Shown: one piece after another, positions 9,891-21,620 of the stretch
How the letters are laid out: every line of letters begins with the position of its first letter
Position numbering within the stretch: position 1 is the first letter of the stretch
NCBI GenBank assembly: GCA_051453625.1
Contig: JBOZIK010000001.1
Span: 292,935,374-292,999,373, forward strand
From: Welwitschia mirabilis
Lineage: Eukaryota > Gnetophyta > Gnetopsida > Welwitschiales
Direction: 5' to 3'
DNA length: 64,000 nt
The notes under the pieces: model-generated
Seen by the model: the letters and a program-made list of their open reading frames with translations, nothing else
Database searches by the model: none
Told to the model about the DNA's origin: nothing
Translations under genes and position numbers: made by a program

Positions 9891-11709
9891 TGTAGGATTC
9901 AGAACCCTAGAGGAGGGATGAATAGGATTTTTAAAAAAATATTCAAATAACTTCTTAATATTAACTTTTTTTTGAAATAAATTACTAAAAACTTATGCAT
10001 AAAACTAAAATTAATATAAAATGCTAAAAGACAAAAAACACAGAAATACCAATCAAAACCACACAAGACTTATAGTAGTTCAGGAAAACTCCCTACTCCA
10101 CTCTTGATGATTAGCTTCTATCCATGTTTGATTTGCATCTCTGCTAATCTCTTTCTAAGTATTCTAGATTCATTTCTAATCTTTATAAGTAGACATTTTC
10201 TAAAGGCTCAGTCTTAACCTCATGAAAGTAAAGCAGGAATGATGGTGTACCTAAATACATAGGTATCACTTGATCTTTTAACTTAAAATAGTATTGATGC
10301 ACTTGTTTAGAAGATGGTACAATATGAAAATAAGGAGTGCTTTTAAGTTGGTTACAAATGCAAAGATACCAATAATTATTGGTTTATCTTTTGGTTAGAT
10401 CTAAGATGTCAATGATTACAATGAATGATATTAAAAATATTCAAAGAGTGATGTAGTAATTTTGATTCATGTTAATATATAGTGAAATATTTTTAGGATT
10501 TTTACAAGTAAAAATATCTTTTAATGGATATAAAATGGACTCATAATAACTACAAAATTTGCATTTCCATCATAATCCATTTGGTGCCAGCACTTAAATT
10601 AGTTGTGCTTGAATTTTTTTGATTAATCCTTGTTGCTTCTAGCTCCATGTCCAGTCAACTCCTTAGGGTCTAGTTGACTACTTATCTAGTTAAATGCATA
10701 TCTATATATTCACATCCTTGGTTAAGAAACACACAGTTTTCTACTTCAAGTTTAGTTTATCCCAAAAAGGTCTAATCAACCCTTGCTAACAAAGGGTAAA
10801 TGCATCTCTAACTCTAGTCAATTCCTTAGGAATCAGGTTCATCCCTTTATGTTTAGCTATAACTATAAATTACTACTTCTTAGGTGCTTAGATCTGGTTA
10901 ATCCCTTAGATATCTAGTTGATCCCTTTATAATCNNNNNNNNNNNNNNNNNNNNNNNNNNNNNNNNNNNNNNNNNNNNNNNNNNNNNNNNNNNNNNNNNN
11001 NNNNNNNNNNNNNNNNNNNNNNNNNNNNNNNNNNTCAACCCCTTAAATATCTGGTTAATCCCATCTGATGTCATTACTTAAATTAGTTGCCTTTGGGTTC
11101 TTCTAGTCAATCCATGTTTCCTATCACTTCATTTTCAGTTGTCCCTTAGGATCTAGTTAACTATTTACCTTGTCTCTTACATATTTATTCGATCACCCCC
11201 TTGATTAAGAAAAAATCCAACATAGTTTTCTGTTCTAGGTTCGATCCATCATATAAAGGTCCGATCAACCCCTTGCTAAAAAAGGGTAAATGTAACTCTA
11301 GATCCAGTCAACCCCTCAAGAATCTAGTTCACTCCTTGTTGTTTGGTTGTGAAGTATTGATGCTCAATTGCATAGGTCTACTCAACTCCTTAAGTATCTA
11401 ATTGATTCCTTAATGATTGACTAAGAAGTATCAAATGCAAGATTCTCTAGTTTGGTTAATCCCTTAGATATCTAGTTGATCCCTTTATAATCAACTATAA
11501 AGTATTAGATACATAGTCTTCTAGTCTAACTAACTTCTTAGGTATTTGGTTAATCCCTTGATGATCAGCTGAGAAGTACTAGTGCTCAAGTTTATAAGTT
11601 TATTTAATTCCTTAAATTTCTAGTCGACCCCTCTAAATTTAGTTCATTTTTGTATGTTTAATTCCCTTAGAAGATTGGCTAACTCCTCATGATGGATCAA
11701 AACTTAACA
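9891..11709 (-). repeat. Copia-1 5' LTR with degenerate internal repeats
   Basis: Read on the minus strand, the LTR starts TGTTAAGTTTTGATCC (from 11709) and ends at 9891 beside the primer-binding site. Near that end, on the + strand, is the phrase ccctagaggagggatgaat, widespread in SIRE-like LTRs of plants. Between about 10560 and 11690 the LTR contains many degenerate units of roughly CTAGTTGATCCCTTAGG, spaced 20-60 bases apart. A larger block of about 350-400 bp (10587-10934) recurs diverged at about 11058-11490, across the 100-N gap at 10935-11034. No coding frame. Confidence 0.8.
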
Positions 11710-11869
11710 AGTTTTAAAATTAAAATGTGATCAAATTACTTTAGCTTTTAACTTACAATGATTAATATTTTCTACCCAAGATATAAAATTTTTTTCTACA
11801 TATAAAAACATTACTTTTACCTTAATTCATAAATAATAATTCAATAATAAGTAAATTAACCAAGCCTTA
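11710..11869. other. Junction between copia-1 LTR and element D
   Basis: About 160 AT-rich bases without a recognisable feature. The copia-1 LTR ends at 11709. Element D protease sequence becomes recognisable from about 11870, so D is probably 5'-truncated here. Confidence 0.4.
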
Positions 11870-12720
11870 TTGGACTTAGAATTCAACATAAACTTACTTC
11901 TTTATAAAACCTACAAAGAATTAGGTTGGGAAGGCCTAAAAAATACGAAAATTCAACTTGAACAAGTCAATAATTATGTAAAACCCCTTAGGAGTAATAA
12001 AGGATATCATTATTAGGATAGATAATTGTTACTTCCTAGTGGGTTTTGTAGTTTTGGACATGGAAAATACAATGAACCAATGAGTGCTTATCATCTTAAG
12101 AAAACCTTTTCTAGTAACTTCAAATGCCTTAATTAATTGTAAGAATTATTTAATGAAAATTTCCTTAACAAGATGATGATATAATTAAATGTTTTTAATG
12201 CCATAAAATTACCATCTAATCATAAAGGAATAGAACATATGGATAGGATAGAAAGCCTCTTATAATATAGAGAATCCTTTAGTCACTTTTTCTCAAAATG
12301 ATAACTTAGNNNNNNNNNNNNNNNNNNNNNNNNNNNNNNNNNNNNNNNNNNNNNNNNNNNNNNNNNNNNNNNNNNNNNNNNNNNNNNNNNNNNNNNNNNN
12401 NNNNNNNNNACTAGTTAATAATTATGTAAAAAACCTTAGGAGTTATAAAGGATATCATTATTAGGATAGATAATTGTTACTTCCTAGTGGATTTTGCAGT
12501 TTTGGACATGGAAAATACAATGAACCAATCAGTGCTCATCATCTTAAGAAAACATTTTCTAGTGACTTCAAATGCCTTAATTAATTGTAAGAATTATTTA
12601 ATGAAAATTTCCTCAACAAGATGATGGTATAATTAAATGTTTTTAATGCCATAAAATTACCATCTAATCATAAAGGTACAGAACATGTGGATAGGATAGA
12701 AAGCCTCTTATAAGACTAAT
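11870..12720 (+). pseudogene. pol: Element D protease region (duplicated across a gap)
   Basis: The first copy reads LGWEGLKNTKIQLEQVNNY, then IKDIIIRIDNCYFLVGFVVL and DMENTMN, then (in the second copy) a form of the LILxRPFLATSxALI motif as SVLIILRK and FLVTSNALINCKNY. This is the C-terminal half of the Athila-type retropepsin, downstream of its DxG active site, which is not visible. The 100-N gap at 12310-12409 is flanked by the same roughly 310-370 bp (11940-12309 and 12410-12720), differing at a few per cent. There is probably one real copy. Confidence 0.75.
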
Positions 12721-13059
12721 AATCCTTCACTTACTTTCCTAGAAAGGATGATTTAGATTCTTCTCAACATTTATGCTCTATCACTTAGGATGAAACTTTT
12801 TTAAAACATAAGCCAATACCAAATGATCTTAAATATGATTTCTTAGGATAAAATTATACATTTATAGTAGTAATTAATTCTTCTTTAATCTCATCCCAAG
12901 AAATGAAGTTTTTAAACTTATTAAGGAAGTATAAGTAAGCAATAATGTGGACTCTTCCAGATGCTAAGGGTATTGATCTTAGCATCTACATATATTACAT
13001 CTACTTAGAAAAGAATGCAAATCCATCTAGAAAAGCCTAAAGAAGGATAAACCTAATCA

Positions 13060-14350
13060 TAAAAAAAGTGGTAAAAAATGAAGTGATTAATCTCTTAGAT
13101 AATAGAATTATCTACTCCATCTCAATGAGTAAGTGGGTAAGTATGATCTAAACTATAGAAAAGAAATCCAAAATTATCCTAATCTTAAATGAATACAATA
13201 AATGCATCCCCACCAGACTTTCAGTCAAATGGAAAATGTGTATAGATTATAAAAAATTGAATATAAAAAATTAAACTCTATCTCTAGAAAATATCATTTT
13301 CCACTTTAATCTTATAATTAAATATTAGGATAACGTGTGAGACATCCTTTTATGTCTTTTTGGATGGTTATTTAGGATGTGACCAAATATAAATAGCTCC
13401 TAATAATAAACATAAAACCATCTTCACCTATTCTTATGACACCTTTACTTATAAAAGAGTTCCTTTTAGATTGTGCAATGCACACCCTACATTTTAACAT
13501 TTTAGGATTAAAATTTTCTCTTAANNNNNNNNNNAATTATTAGATTCATGCATTGAAATATTTATGGATGACTTCTCTATATGAGACACCTCTTTAACTA
13601 TTATTTACATAACTTGGATTTTGTCCTGGATTGATGTATAAAAAATATCTTACTCTTAATTATGAAAAATATCACTTTTTAGTTAATAAAGACATAGTGT
13701 TAGGACACATTATCTCCTTTAAATGTATTCAAGTAAATGCTATGAAAGTTTCTCTGATCACATACTTGCTAAAGTCACAAAATAAAAAATACATTATATC
13801 CTTTTTAGAACATGCAGGATATTAAAAAAGATTCATTAAATACTTTAGCAAAATATATAATCCATTTTATAATATGCTAAGCAAAGATCCCTCTTTTAAT
13901 TGAACCTCTAATTGTCAACTTTTTGTTTACATAACTTAAGGAAAACAAAGTCACTTGCACTTCCATCATTTAATCACCTCACTAGAAGTTACCCTTTGAG
14001 CTCATGCATAATGCTAGTGGTTGTGCAATTGAAGCCATGATGCTAGCGGTTGTACAATTAGAGCCATGTTAGGATTAAAAAAATAGAAAACCAATCGTAA
14101 TCTATTATACTAGTAAAATGTTCAATGACACTTAATTAAACTACATTATCATAGAGAAATAGCTACTAATCATAGTTCTTATCTTATAGAAATTTTAAGC
14201 AATATCTATTAGGATCTAAGATAACCATTTGTACATCCCACTCAACCCTTAGATATCTTTTTGTTAAAAAGGATTTAAAAACAAGATTAATTAGATGGAT
14301 TCTACTTTTGTAGGAGTTAAACTTAAAGACTAAAGAAAAAGAGGGATTTT
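13060..14350 (+). pseudogene. pol: Element D reverse transcriptase and RNase H
   Basis: The translation reads EVINLLDNRIIYSIS, SKWVSM, the extra Athila segment KSKIILILNEYNKCIPTR, then CIDYKKLN. Further on come TYSYDTFTYKRVPFRLCNAH and the catalytic box IFMDDFS (FMDD codons at 13561-13572). The open frame 13631-13825 is the RT connection (YEKYHFLVNKDIVLGHIIS, then FLEHAGY). RNase H text follows to about 14350 and is much more decayed. A 10-N gap at 13525-13534 removes part of the fingers/palm. The YxDD-equivalent box is intact although the frame around it is broken. Confidence 0.85.
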
Positions 14351-14429
14351 ATAATGTAGTTTAGGACCATATTTCATGAATAACTAAGGAAACTTCACAG
14401 ACATCCCTTCTTATTAATGATAACGTGCT

Positions 14430-15720
14430 TGTTAAACATATTTTTTAGTTTTGAAAATAGCTTCATTTATGAATATTACAAACTATTTAGTTTTAAAGGC
14501 TATTCCTTTTCATAAAATCCTTAATGATAGAAATGATTCTTAAGCTGGGCTAAATACCTTTTTTTAAGTAGTCCATACCTATTCAATTATTATTTAGATC
14601 AAGTAATTCATAACTTTATACCCCAAACTAGAAAACATATTATTCTTAAGCATTATCATTTTGAAGTTTATGGATGTTATTATTTGACTTAAAAAATTCT
14701 ATGAAAGTTCTTTAATATGGTTTATATTAGTTATTTATTTTTAAAGACTCCTTCCTCTATTTCAAATATTATGATAATTGTTAAAAACTAGGAAACCTTT
14801 TATGAAAGCATATGATGCTTTTGAATCCTATTCTTACCATTAAACCCTTTGGTATTTGGATATTAATTTTTAGGACCCATATCCATCCTTCAACAAGCAT
14901 TAGTATATTCTCATCTACATTGATTATTTCACTAAATGGATAGAAGCACATGCATGTTAATAGAATGATTTACAAATAGTAATAAAGTGTTTTTAAGTAA
15001 AACGTCTTAATGCAATTTGGTTACTTGCAATTTTTGACTAGTAATGAAAGAACATAGTTGTTTAATAGAATATTTAATAACCTTTTTACCAAGTATGTGA
15101 TCACTTATAAAGTATTAACATCATACCACCCCCAAATGCATAGTTAAGTTAAGATTACCAATAGAAAAATTAAGAAAGTTTATAGAAGGTAGAGATTCAA
15201 TAATGAAAGATTGTTATTTTAAACTTAATGATATTTTATGGGCCTGTCACATAGCTATAAGACACCCTTAAGAATGTTCTCATTTAGATTGGTTTATAGA
15301 AAAGCTTATCATTTACCTGAAAAACTTAAACATAAGAGATATTAAATAATTAAAAATATCAACTTAGATTCAGAGATAACAAGGAAGAAAAGGGCCATAC
15401 AACTTCATGAATTAGATAAAATTAGGAATAATGCTTATGACAACATGAAGATAAACAAAGAAAGGATAAAAATTTTTCATGATCAAAACATTATTTAGAA
15501 AATATTTTAGAAAGAGAAACTTATTTTACTTTATAACTCACAAATAAATCTATTCATAGTCAAACCATTTGCTAAGTTAAAAGTTTCATTTCTAATAAAA
15601 GTAGTTTTGCTTAATGGAGTATTTTTCATTAGAAATAATAAAAATTATCAATAATACAAAGTTAATGGACATTGTCTTAAACATTATCATCCACTCATCC
15701 TATTAACTTATGAATAGATT
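14430..15720 (+). pseudogene. pol: Element D integrase
   Basis: Visible in order are the HHCC-region remnant, a form of the first catalytic segment reading VFGYQFLGPIS (the Asp of GIDF is Gln), then text for KWxEA. Further on is DCYFKLNDILWACHIAIRHP, corresponding to the RLNDALWAYRTAxKTP motif of Athila integrases. After it comes IRNNAYDNMKINKERIK, the DALEEIRxDAYENxxIYKER region. The C-terminal tail reaches about 15720. Stops are frequent and at least one triad residue is lost. Confidence 0.8.
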
Positions 15721-15729
15721 AATGGCCAT

Positions 15730-17227
15730 TAATATAAATTAATAATAAGTGATATCATTATCAACTAAGTAGTGATTATAACTAAGTATACTTATACGTT
15801 TTTTGAGAAAATGTTATACTTACTTTAAGTTTGATTGTTAAAAGCACATTCACTTAAGGTCTGCAATTTTGATAAATCAAGGCTAAAAAATGTGGGGTTT
15901 ACCTTTGTATTATGCTCCTTATATATAAATCTTTTAATGGGAATAACATTTCTCTTAATTGAACTGATGAACTAATGATCCCTTTAATATGCATAAAAAT
16001 AAATATAAGAAGGTAAACAAAAGGAAAATAATATCTCTTTTTTAAGTGTGCATCTTATTAATCACTTATTTAGGTTTAGTTAACTACATTAGGGCTATGG
16101 ATGCTCACTAGTAATACAACACTAATGATCGAATTACAATATGATGAACTACATCAAGGATATAAATGCTCATTGGAAATGTAGCATTGATTTCTTTAAA
16201 AAATAACATGCTTAACTCTATTAAAATAAAATGACATAACACTGGATGATCAATGTGATTTAAAGGATTAAATTAATAACATACACACTAGTTAAAAACA
16301 AAAAAACAAAGGAAAGAAAAAGGTAAAAACTAGAGGCTTTATATAATCTATTATTTTTAAACTTTCATAATTGAGATTTACTATGATTTCTTGAATTCTT
16401 ATAAGTTACTTGGTTGAGAATACCCTTAGTTAATATTAAGATCTACTAAATAAATACAAAAACAGAATAAGGGTTACTAACTTAAGAAGGTTCACTTATT
16501 TATTTATTACTTTCATGATTAAGTACTTTGACATATTTTCATTTTCTATCTTTATCATCTATTTAAATTTACCCGTATTTTAAGATAAATAAATCATAAG
16601 GCATGAACCATTTTTATGGGTTGGATTTTCAATAGTATTTAATAAATGGTTATTTGGCATTTAGGTAGTTTGTTTCTTTTCATAGCTTAGTTACATCACT
16701 TTGCATTACTATTAAGAAAAGTACTCATGTATGTTTTTCTAAGTTTATGATCTCAAATGATTTAAACATTTTCCATCATAAAAATTTGAGGATAAGCTTT
16801 AGTTTTGATTAGAGGGCATGGCATCTAGTTTTAATGTTGTTTTTTATTGGATCTTTTATTTTAATTCCTTAATTATAAAATATTAATCATAAAATTTTTC
16901 AAAGTTATATCATTTGTACACTTGAGTTCTTTAACTTAGATAATTTTTTCATGTTTAATCATTTCATCATCAAGTTTATGCTAAGGATCTAGTAAAAGTC
17001 TTATTATAAGATGTGTTAACATGTAAAAATTATATTAACATTCTCATTAAGTTAAATAAGTAATTTACCTTAATGGAAGACATTAACATAATTTATCTTA
17101 CTATCAAAACGTTTCTTCTAATGATTTTCCATAATAATTATGAAGTTATCATTTGCTCATAACATTTTCAAGATATTTATTACATTTTGAAGGACATGCT
17201 TACACTTGAAGATAATCTAGCTTAAAA
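15730..17227 (+). other. Element D post-pol non-coding region
   Basis: No frame was found. A block at about 16085-16200 (ggctatggatgctcactag and a diverged repeat 60 bases on) resembles the post-pol block of elements A and B. A phrase aaaatttgaggataagcttt at about 16780 recalls the aagtttggggg motif seen downstream of pol in Athila elements. It is too decayed to call a polypurine tract. Confidence 0.45.
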
Positions 17228-17960
17228 TGTTGGTGCCACCATTTAGATTACTCAAAACCACTAGTACTTCTAAATAAAATGCCTTTATTTCCATGTTCTT
17301 GATTTCTCATATAAAATTTAGTCAAATGGACTTATGGTTTTAATCAGATTTTACCTTGGAAACAACTTGCATCTTTGATGACACATGGTAGTAATAATGA
17401 TAATACATAGTAGCAACATGTAACATTATTGGATAGGATAATAGTGGAGACACATGATACTGATAATGGTTAGTAGTAGAAGTAGAATTTAAGAAATAAG
17501 TCTTATCTTCATCATAATTATCTTTACCTAATGAAAGATAACAAATGCCCTACCTAATGTCATCATTTTGTAAGGCTCGTATTCATCCTTAATCCCTATC
17601 CTTACCTATAAAAGGGTATTAAGCCATTTATTATATTATGGAGCATCAAGTCATGATGGTCTTTTAAGAACTTTTTTAGGGAATTAGTTTTCCTTCAAGA
17701 ATAGCTTGAGGGCTTCTATCACCATCCATCTTCCTTTAATATAATGTGTTTTTGTTAATACATAAAAGTTATTTTGCTTTTAATCTTAAGTTACAAGTTA
17801 CTTTGTACATGAAATACTTAGGTAATAATGTAACTATCATGCTTCATTTTCATTTGTGTGAATTTTAAAATAATTTGATCTCAGTCCTTGTAATTTCATG
17901 GATTTTGAGTACCTAGGATCCTTACTTTCCATTTTTATTTCAAGACTATGAAGGATCAAG
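17228..17960 (+). repeat. Candidate 3' LTR of element D
   Basis: The stretch begins TGTTGGTGCCACCATTTAG, similar to the TGTTGTGCTACC start of the C LTR. It carries a clear TATA box (TATAAAAG, 17607-17614) preceded by a C-rich dozen bases and followed by sequence of R/U5 character. The right end is not defined; 17960 is an estimate. No polypurine tract is recognisable in front of it. Confidence 0.4.
17607..17614 (+). promoter_or_regulatory. TATA box in candidate D LTR
   Basis: CCTATAAAAGGG context, the most canonical core-promoter element in this part of the window. It would drive transcription of the retroelement if this is an LTR. Confidence 0.5.
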
Positions 17961-18640
17961 TGGGAATTGAGTTCACCAATCTTCATATAGTGGATGACAT
18001 TATGTCATCATAACCTGAGCCATCGTACTTGATAGTTTTAAGTGTTTTATAAGAAAGCACAAGATACCATTAGAGTAAAGGATTATAGAAGAATAAGCCT
18101 ATAAAAAATTAAAGCTTACTTATTCCCTAAATTTATACAAAGTTTTATAATACATTTATCAACTCTCATTTTTATTTCTTTTAATTTTAACTTACAAGTT
18201 AGGAAAGATTATGTAAATTCTAAAAACCTACCCTAATTACCCTTTTGGAAAGAAAAATATTGAGTGTTAACTTAGTTAAATATTATTCAGTATACAAAAT
18301 GACTAGATATCTAGAATTCAATGGTTTTAAAAGGTGACAAAAACACAAGTTTTTCCCATTAGATAAACGAATGCAAGATGTACAATAAGATCAGAAAATG
18401 TAAAGTGAAAGATACAATGATAAAAAAAGAAGAGGAGAGTAGGATAGAAATAGAAAAACATCTAAGAGTAGTGTGGAAATGGGACAATAGTGCTCAAGAT
18501 TTATTGCAAATTACTAGTATAATCATCAATAAAAAAAATAAGGAATTAGATAATCTCATAGATAGAAAAAGGTAAACTAAACTATTAAGTTTATTAAGGA
18601 GAAAAATAATAAGAAAATATTATTAAGGCCTATTGGGTGG
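17961..18640. other. Unassigned spacer between D and E
   Basis: An open frame at 18378-18575 (65 codons, Lys/Glu-rich, + strand) lies here. It precedes the E reverse transcriptase and could be a scrap of gag-protease sequence, but I recognise no motif in it. Confidence 0.3.
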
Positions 18641-19310
18641 CTTATAGAACTGTTCAAGTCTATTTTCTCATCTTAGATGAAAACATGCACATCAATGAAA
18701 TAGTAATTAATAAAATCATAGTCAGGTATAGATTTTCAAGGCCTTGTATGGATGATCTTATTAATTATTTAATGGTATCTTAATATTTTAGCCAGATTTA
18801 TTTGAAGAGTGGTTGTCATTAAATTTGTATACAAGAATTTGATGAATAAAAGATAGAATCTAAAATACTAGATGTAATTTTTGAATAATAGGTTATTCCT
18901 TTTAAACTCTCTAATGCACCTTGTATGTTCATAAGGATAATGAATGAGGTATGAAAGCCATTCTTGTAAAGAATTATTATTATGTTTCTAAATGATAGTT
19001 TGATATTAGTTACAACTAACAAAAGTACTTGTAGAATCTATGCCTTATATTATCAAGATTGACAAAAAATAAATTATTAGTAAACTTTGAAAAATGTAGT
19101 TTTATAAAAGATGAATTGGTATGATTAGGCTTTGTTATCTCTATAGATGAAATACGAGGTGGTCTTGAGAAGGTGCATATCATTATGACATGGTTAAAAT
19201 CCAAGAATGTCATAGAGATATGTTCATTTTATGGGTTAAGTAGTTTCTACCAAAGGTTCATTAAAAACTTTACTGGTATGGCTATAAATACATTAGAAAT
19301 AACTAAATAG
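18640..19310 (+). pseudogene. pol: Element E reverse transcriptase
   Basis: Read in one main + frame with stops: MHINEIVINKIIVRYRF (the MCxDxRAINKITxxYRFP motif), YLKSGCH, VIPFKLSNAPCMFIRIMNEV (the MPFGLTNAPxTFMRLMNxV motif), IIIMFLNDSLI and LVFISIDEIRGGLEK. The block ends FYGLSSFYQRFIKNFTGM. The catalytic YFDD box appears as FLND, so the first Asp of the pair has become Asn and the second is kept. The sequence before the first motif is missing. Minus-strand open frames at 18819-19213 are shadows. Confidence 0.8.
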
Positions 19311-19379
19311 AAAAATAAATCATTTTTTTAAAATCATAATAGCAAAAAACAGTTTCTGAAAACTTAAGAAATACTTAAG

Positions 19380-19800
19380 TTATGCACATGTATTAGCATT
19401 ACAATATTTCTCTAAAATTTTTATAGTAGAATGTGATGCTAGTGATGTAGCCATTGGAGGAATTTTAAGCCAAGAAGGAACTCCAGTTGTATTTTTCAGT
19501 GGAATGTTAAATGTAAGTTATCAAAAATACTTTATATATGAAAATGATTTTTATGCTATTTTATAGGAATTAAAGATATGATGTCATTATCTGTTGCCCA
19601 AGGAATTGCTTTTCTATATACATCATTATGCCTTACAATTTATTTAGAAGTAGTTAAAGCTTAATACAAAGCATGAATAATGGATAAAAGAGTTAGAGGA
19701 ATTTATTTTTATATTGAAGAATAATAAGAATGCACAATATAAGGTTAGAGATGTACTTAGTCAGAGGAGTTTCTATGATAGCAATATTACAATATAGCAC
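19380..19800 (+). pseudogene. pol: Element E RNase H
   Basis: Unusually readable: VECDASDVAIGGILSQEG, TPVVFFSGMLN, YQKYFIYENDFYAIL, CHYLLPKELLFYIHHYALQF, then KELEEFIFILKNNKN and VRDVLSQRS. This is the plant gypsy RNase H module, where DAS opens the fold and DALSRR closes it. The usual YTDHxALQ reads YIHHYALQ, so a catalytic Asp is lost. Confidence 0.85.
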
Positions 19801-19899
19801 TTAGAGGTTGAAAAGTTGCAATACAAAGAAGGTTTAGACTTCAACGACATATAGAAGCAGATAATGTAAGATCCAGCTGGTGTATATAAACATACATTA

Positions 19900-21100
19900 A
19901 AATAGAGAAAATTGTATAGTAACTTACAATTGTATATTTCCAAGAAATGTATTTATTTTAAGTTAATCTAAAAAGTCCATTATGAATGACTATAAAGATA
20001 AATAGATTAAAAAAAGATAATGAAATTAGGTTGTAGATAATTTTGCTAGCTTAAAATGAAAAGTGCAATATGAAAATTTGTATAAGTCTATTATATTTTT
20101 CAAGATGTCAAGGAACATGAACAAATGTAGATCTATACTAGTCATTACTAGTGATAATAAAGCCATGGAAGAATGTTAGTATGGATTTTGTTAGTGATAT
20201 TCCATAGTCAGGTAAAAGAGATGAATACATTCTTATATGTGTAAAAAGATTTTCAAAGATGTCATACTTCATCTAATGCAATAAAATTCATAAATCTAAA
20301 AAGGTGGACAAGTTATTTTTCTAATATATTATGAATTTTCATGAGATCCCCAAGAGTATGATCTGTAAGAGGAGTCCAGAATTTGTTAATGCATTTTGAA
20401 GAAATTTGTAAAATTAACTTACCTAAATTTTAGTTTTACATATTCTCCTTAAATAGATGGGAAAATAGAAGTATTAAATCACAATTTGTGAAATATCTAA
20501 GATGCCTATGTGAAGAAGAACTCAAAAATTAAGGACAAAAGTTAACATAAGATGAATTTTTATACAATACTCTATAGATTAAATTACACATAAAACACCA
20601 TTTCATATTATGTATATGAGATACCAAATAGTCCTAGAGGCTTTAAAAATTAATATAGATGGTTTTATACATGATCTAAGTACATTTCAAAAATAGATAT
20701 AATAAAGAATATCAGACCCTAATGTACACTTCAAGGTAAGGGCTAATACTAGATGAAAGCAAGCATTACTTTAAGAAGGAGAGTAAGATCAATACAACTA
20801 TATAAGGATTAATTGCACTAGTGATTTATAAGAATTAGATCATTTAAGGTTAAAAAATAGACTAAGATAATGCATATAAATTAGTCCTACCTAAGGTATG
20901 AAAATATTACCAATTATTAATGTTATGAATCTATGCAAATGGATGTTAATGATACCAAAGAATGGTGAGCAATAAGAAAAATTCATGAAGTCATAATCTC
21001 CACTAGATAAAACCAAGAAAGCAAGTATAAGAACCTAGTTATACATCTTTGTAAATAATTTTTAGAATACCAAGATCTAATGTTTGGCTAAAATTAATCA
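19900..21100 (+). pseudogene. pol: Element E integrase
   Basis: The first catalytic segment reads NVSMDFVSDIP with Asp kept, followed by RDEYILICVKRFSKMSYFI (the VVVDRFSKMAHFIP motif). The second Asp segment, normally VSDRDxKF, reads ICKRSPEF. The third is DGKIEVLNHNL with the Glu kept. A degraded C-terminal tail continues to about 21100. Two of the three triad positions survive. Confidence 0.75.
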
Positions 21101-21120
21101 ACTCAAGAACAGGTTGAAGA

Positions 21121-21137
21121 AAATGAGGGAGGTTTGA
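21121..21137 (+). promoter_or_regulatory. Element E polypurine tract
   Basis: AAATGAGGGAGGTTTGA stands directly before a TGT LTR start. It is an excellent match to the purine tracts that precede 3' LTRs of plant gypsy elements. Confidence 0.7.
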
Positions 21138-21620
21138 TGTAAACACTAAAAAAATCCTATTATAAGTCAAATATCTTACTACAACTCTTTTTGGTTACAA
21201 GTTAAATATCTCACTATAACTTTGACCCTAATTAATCATAGACTAAAACACATCCTAAATCCATGAAAGTAATCAAACGTTAGTTAAAGACTTATGATAT
21301 TTTTTGAGAAAAGCAAACATTCCCTTTATAAGAACTCTATAAATATTAAAGGGATGATCATGTGTAAGTGCAAATAGGAATTGTATAAATGAAATAAAAA
21401 ATATATTTATAAATATCATTTTGAATGTGTAATAAAAGTAAATTGGATAAATCTTACCTATATCATTTACTAAAATATTCTTTTGTGTAAACCCTTAGGA
21501 CTTAACTATAAGGGTTTTTGGTGAGGTTTTCCTTTGGAAAAGCCTTTCTTAACATAAAGATGTAACATTTTCCAAAATTAGAGGTCTAGAAAACATGATT
21601 TTTGATCTTGACTTATAAAG
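21138..21620 (+). repeat. Element E 3' LTR (right end uncertain)
   Basis: It starts TGTAAACACT after the purine tract. A TATA-like tctataaatatt lies near 21326-21337. At about 21490-21550 the phrase cccttaggacttaac and, further on, ggtgaggttttcctttgg resemble R/U5 text of plant LTRs. I could not place the right end or a target duplication. Confidence 0.5.

Larger units (their letters stand above)
5773..11709 (-). mobile_element. Copia-1: SIRE-like Ty1/copia retrotransposon, minus strand, RT truncated
   Basis: Read right to left, it shows a 1.8-kb LTR (11709 to 9891), a primer-binding site, gag with a CCHC knuckle, protease, GAG-pre-integrase, integrase core and the start of reverse transcriptase. 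This order (integrase before RT) is diagnostic of Ty1/copia. The RT stops at about 5775, where the LTR of element A begins. The rest of RT, RNase H and the other LTR should therefore lie left of the window. All frames are broken. The gag N-terminus and integrase text resemble the SIRE/Maximus lineage, an assignment made from memory of the family. Confidence 0.85.
11870..17960 (+). mobile_element. Element D: Athila-lineage Ty3/gypsy retrotransposon, 5'-truncated
   Basis: In order on + it shows the protease end, reverse transcriptase, RNase H, integrase with C-terminal tail, a non-coding post-pol region and a candidate 3' LTR with a TATA box. The RT contains an extra segment between the SKWVS motif and the CIDYKKLN motif. 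I know this segment as a hallmark of the Athila lineage. The RT of element B lacks it, so D belongs to a different subfamily. No gag, 5' LTR or primer-binding site was found. Confidence 0.75.
18640..21620 (+). mobile_element. Element E: Ty3/gypsy retrotransposon (chromovirus-like), 5'-truncated
   Basis: RT, RNase H and integrase follow in gypsy order, then a purine tract and an LTR start. The RT/RNase H text (FYGLSSFYQRFIKNF, VECDASDVAIGGILSQEG) is distinct from that of A, B and D. It resembles plant chromoviruses, where SFHGLxSFYRRF and GIGxVLxQEGRP are usual. No chromodomain was identified, so the lineage is tentative. Gag, protease and 5' LTR are missing. Confidence 0.75.

Noticed and set aside
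21138-21620. The E LTR as a copia (Tork-type) LTR because of its ggtgaggttttcc phrase
   Set aside because: The purine tract and the integrase immediately upstream are of gypsy type; the phrase alone is not diagnostic.
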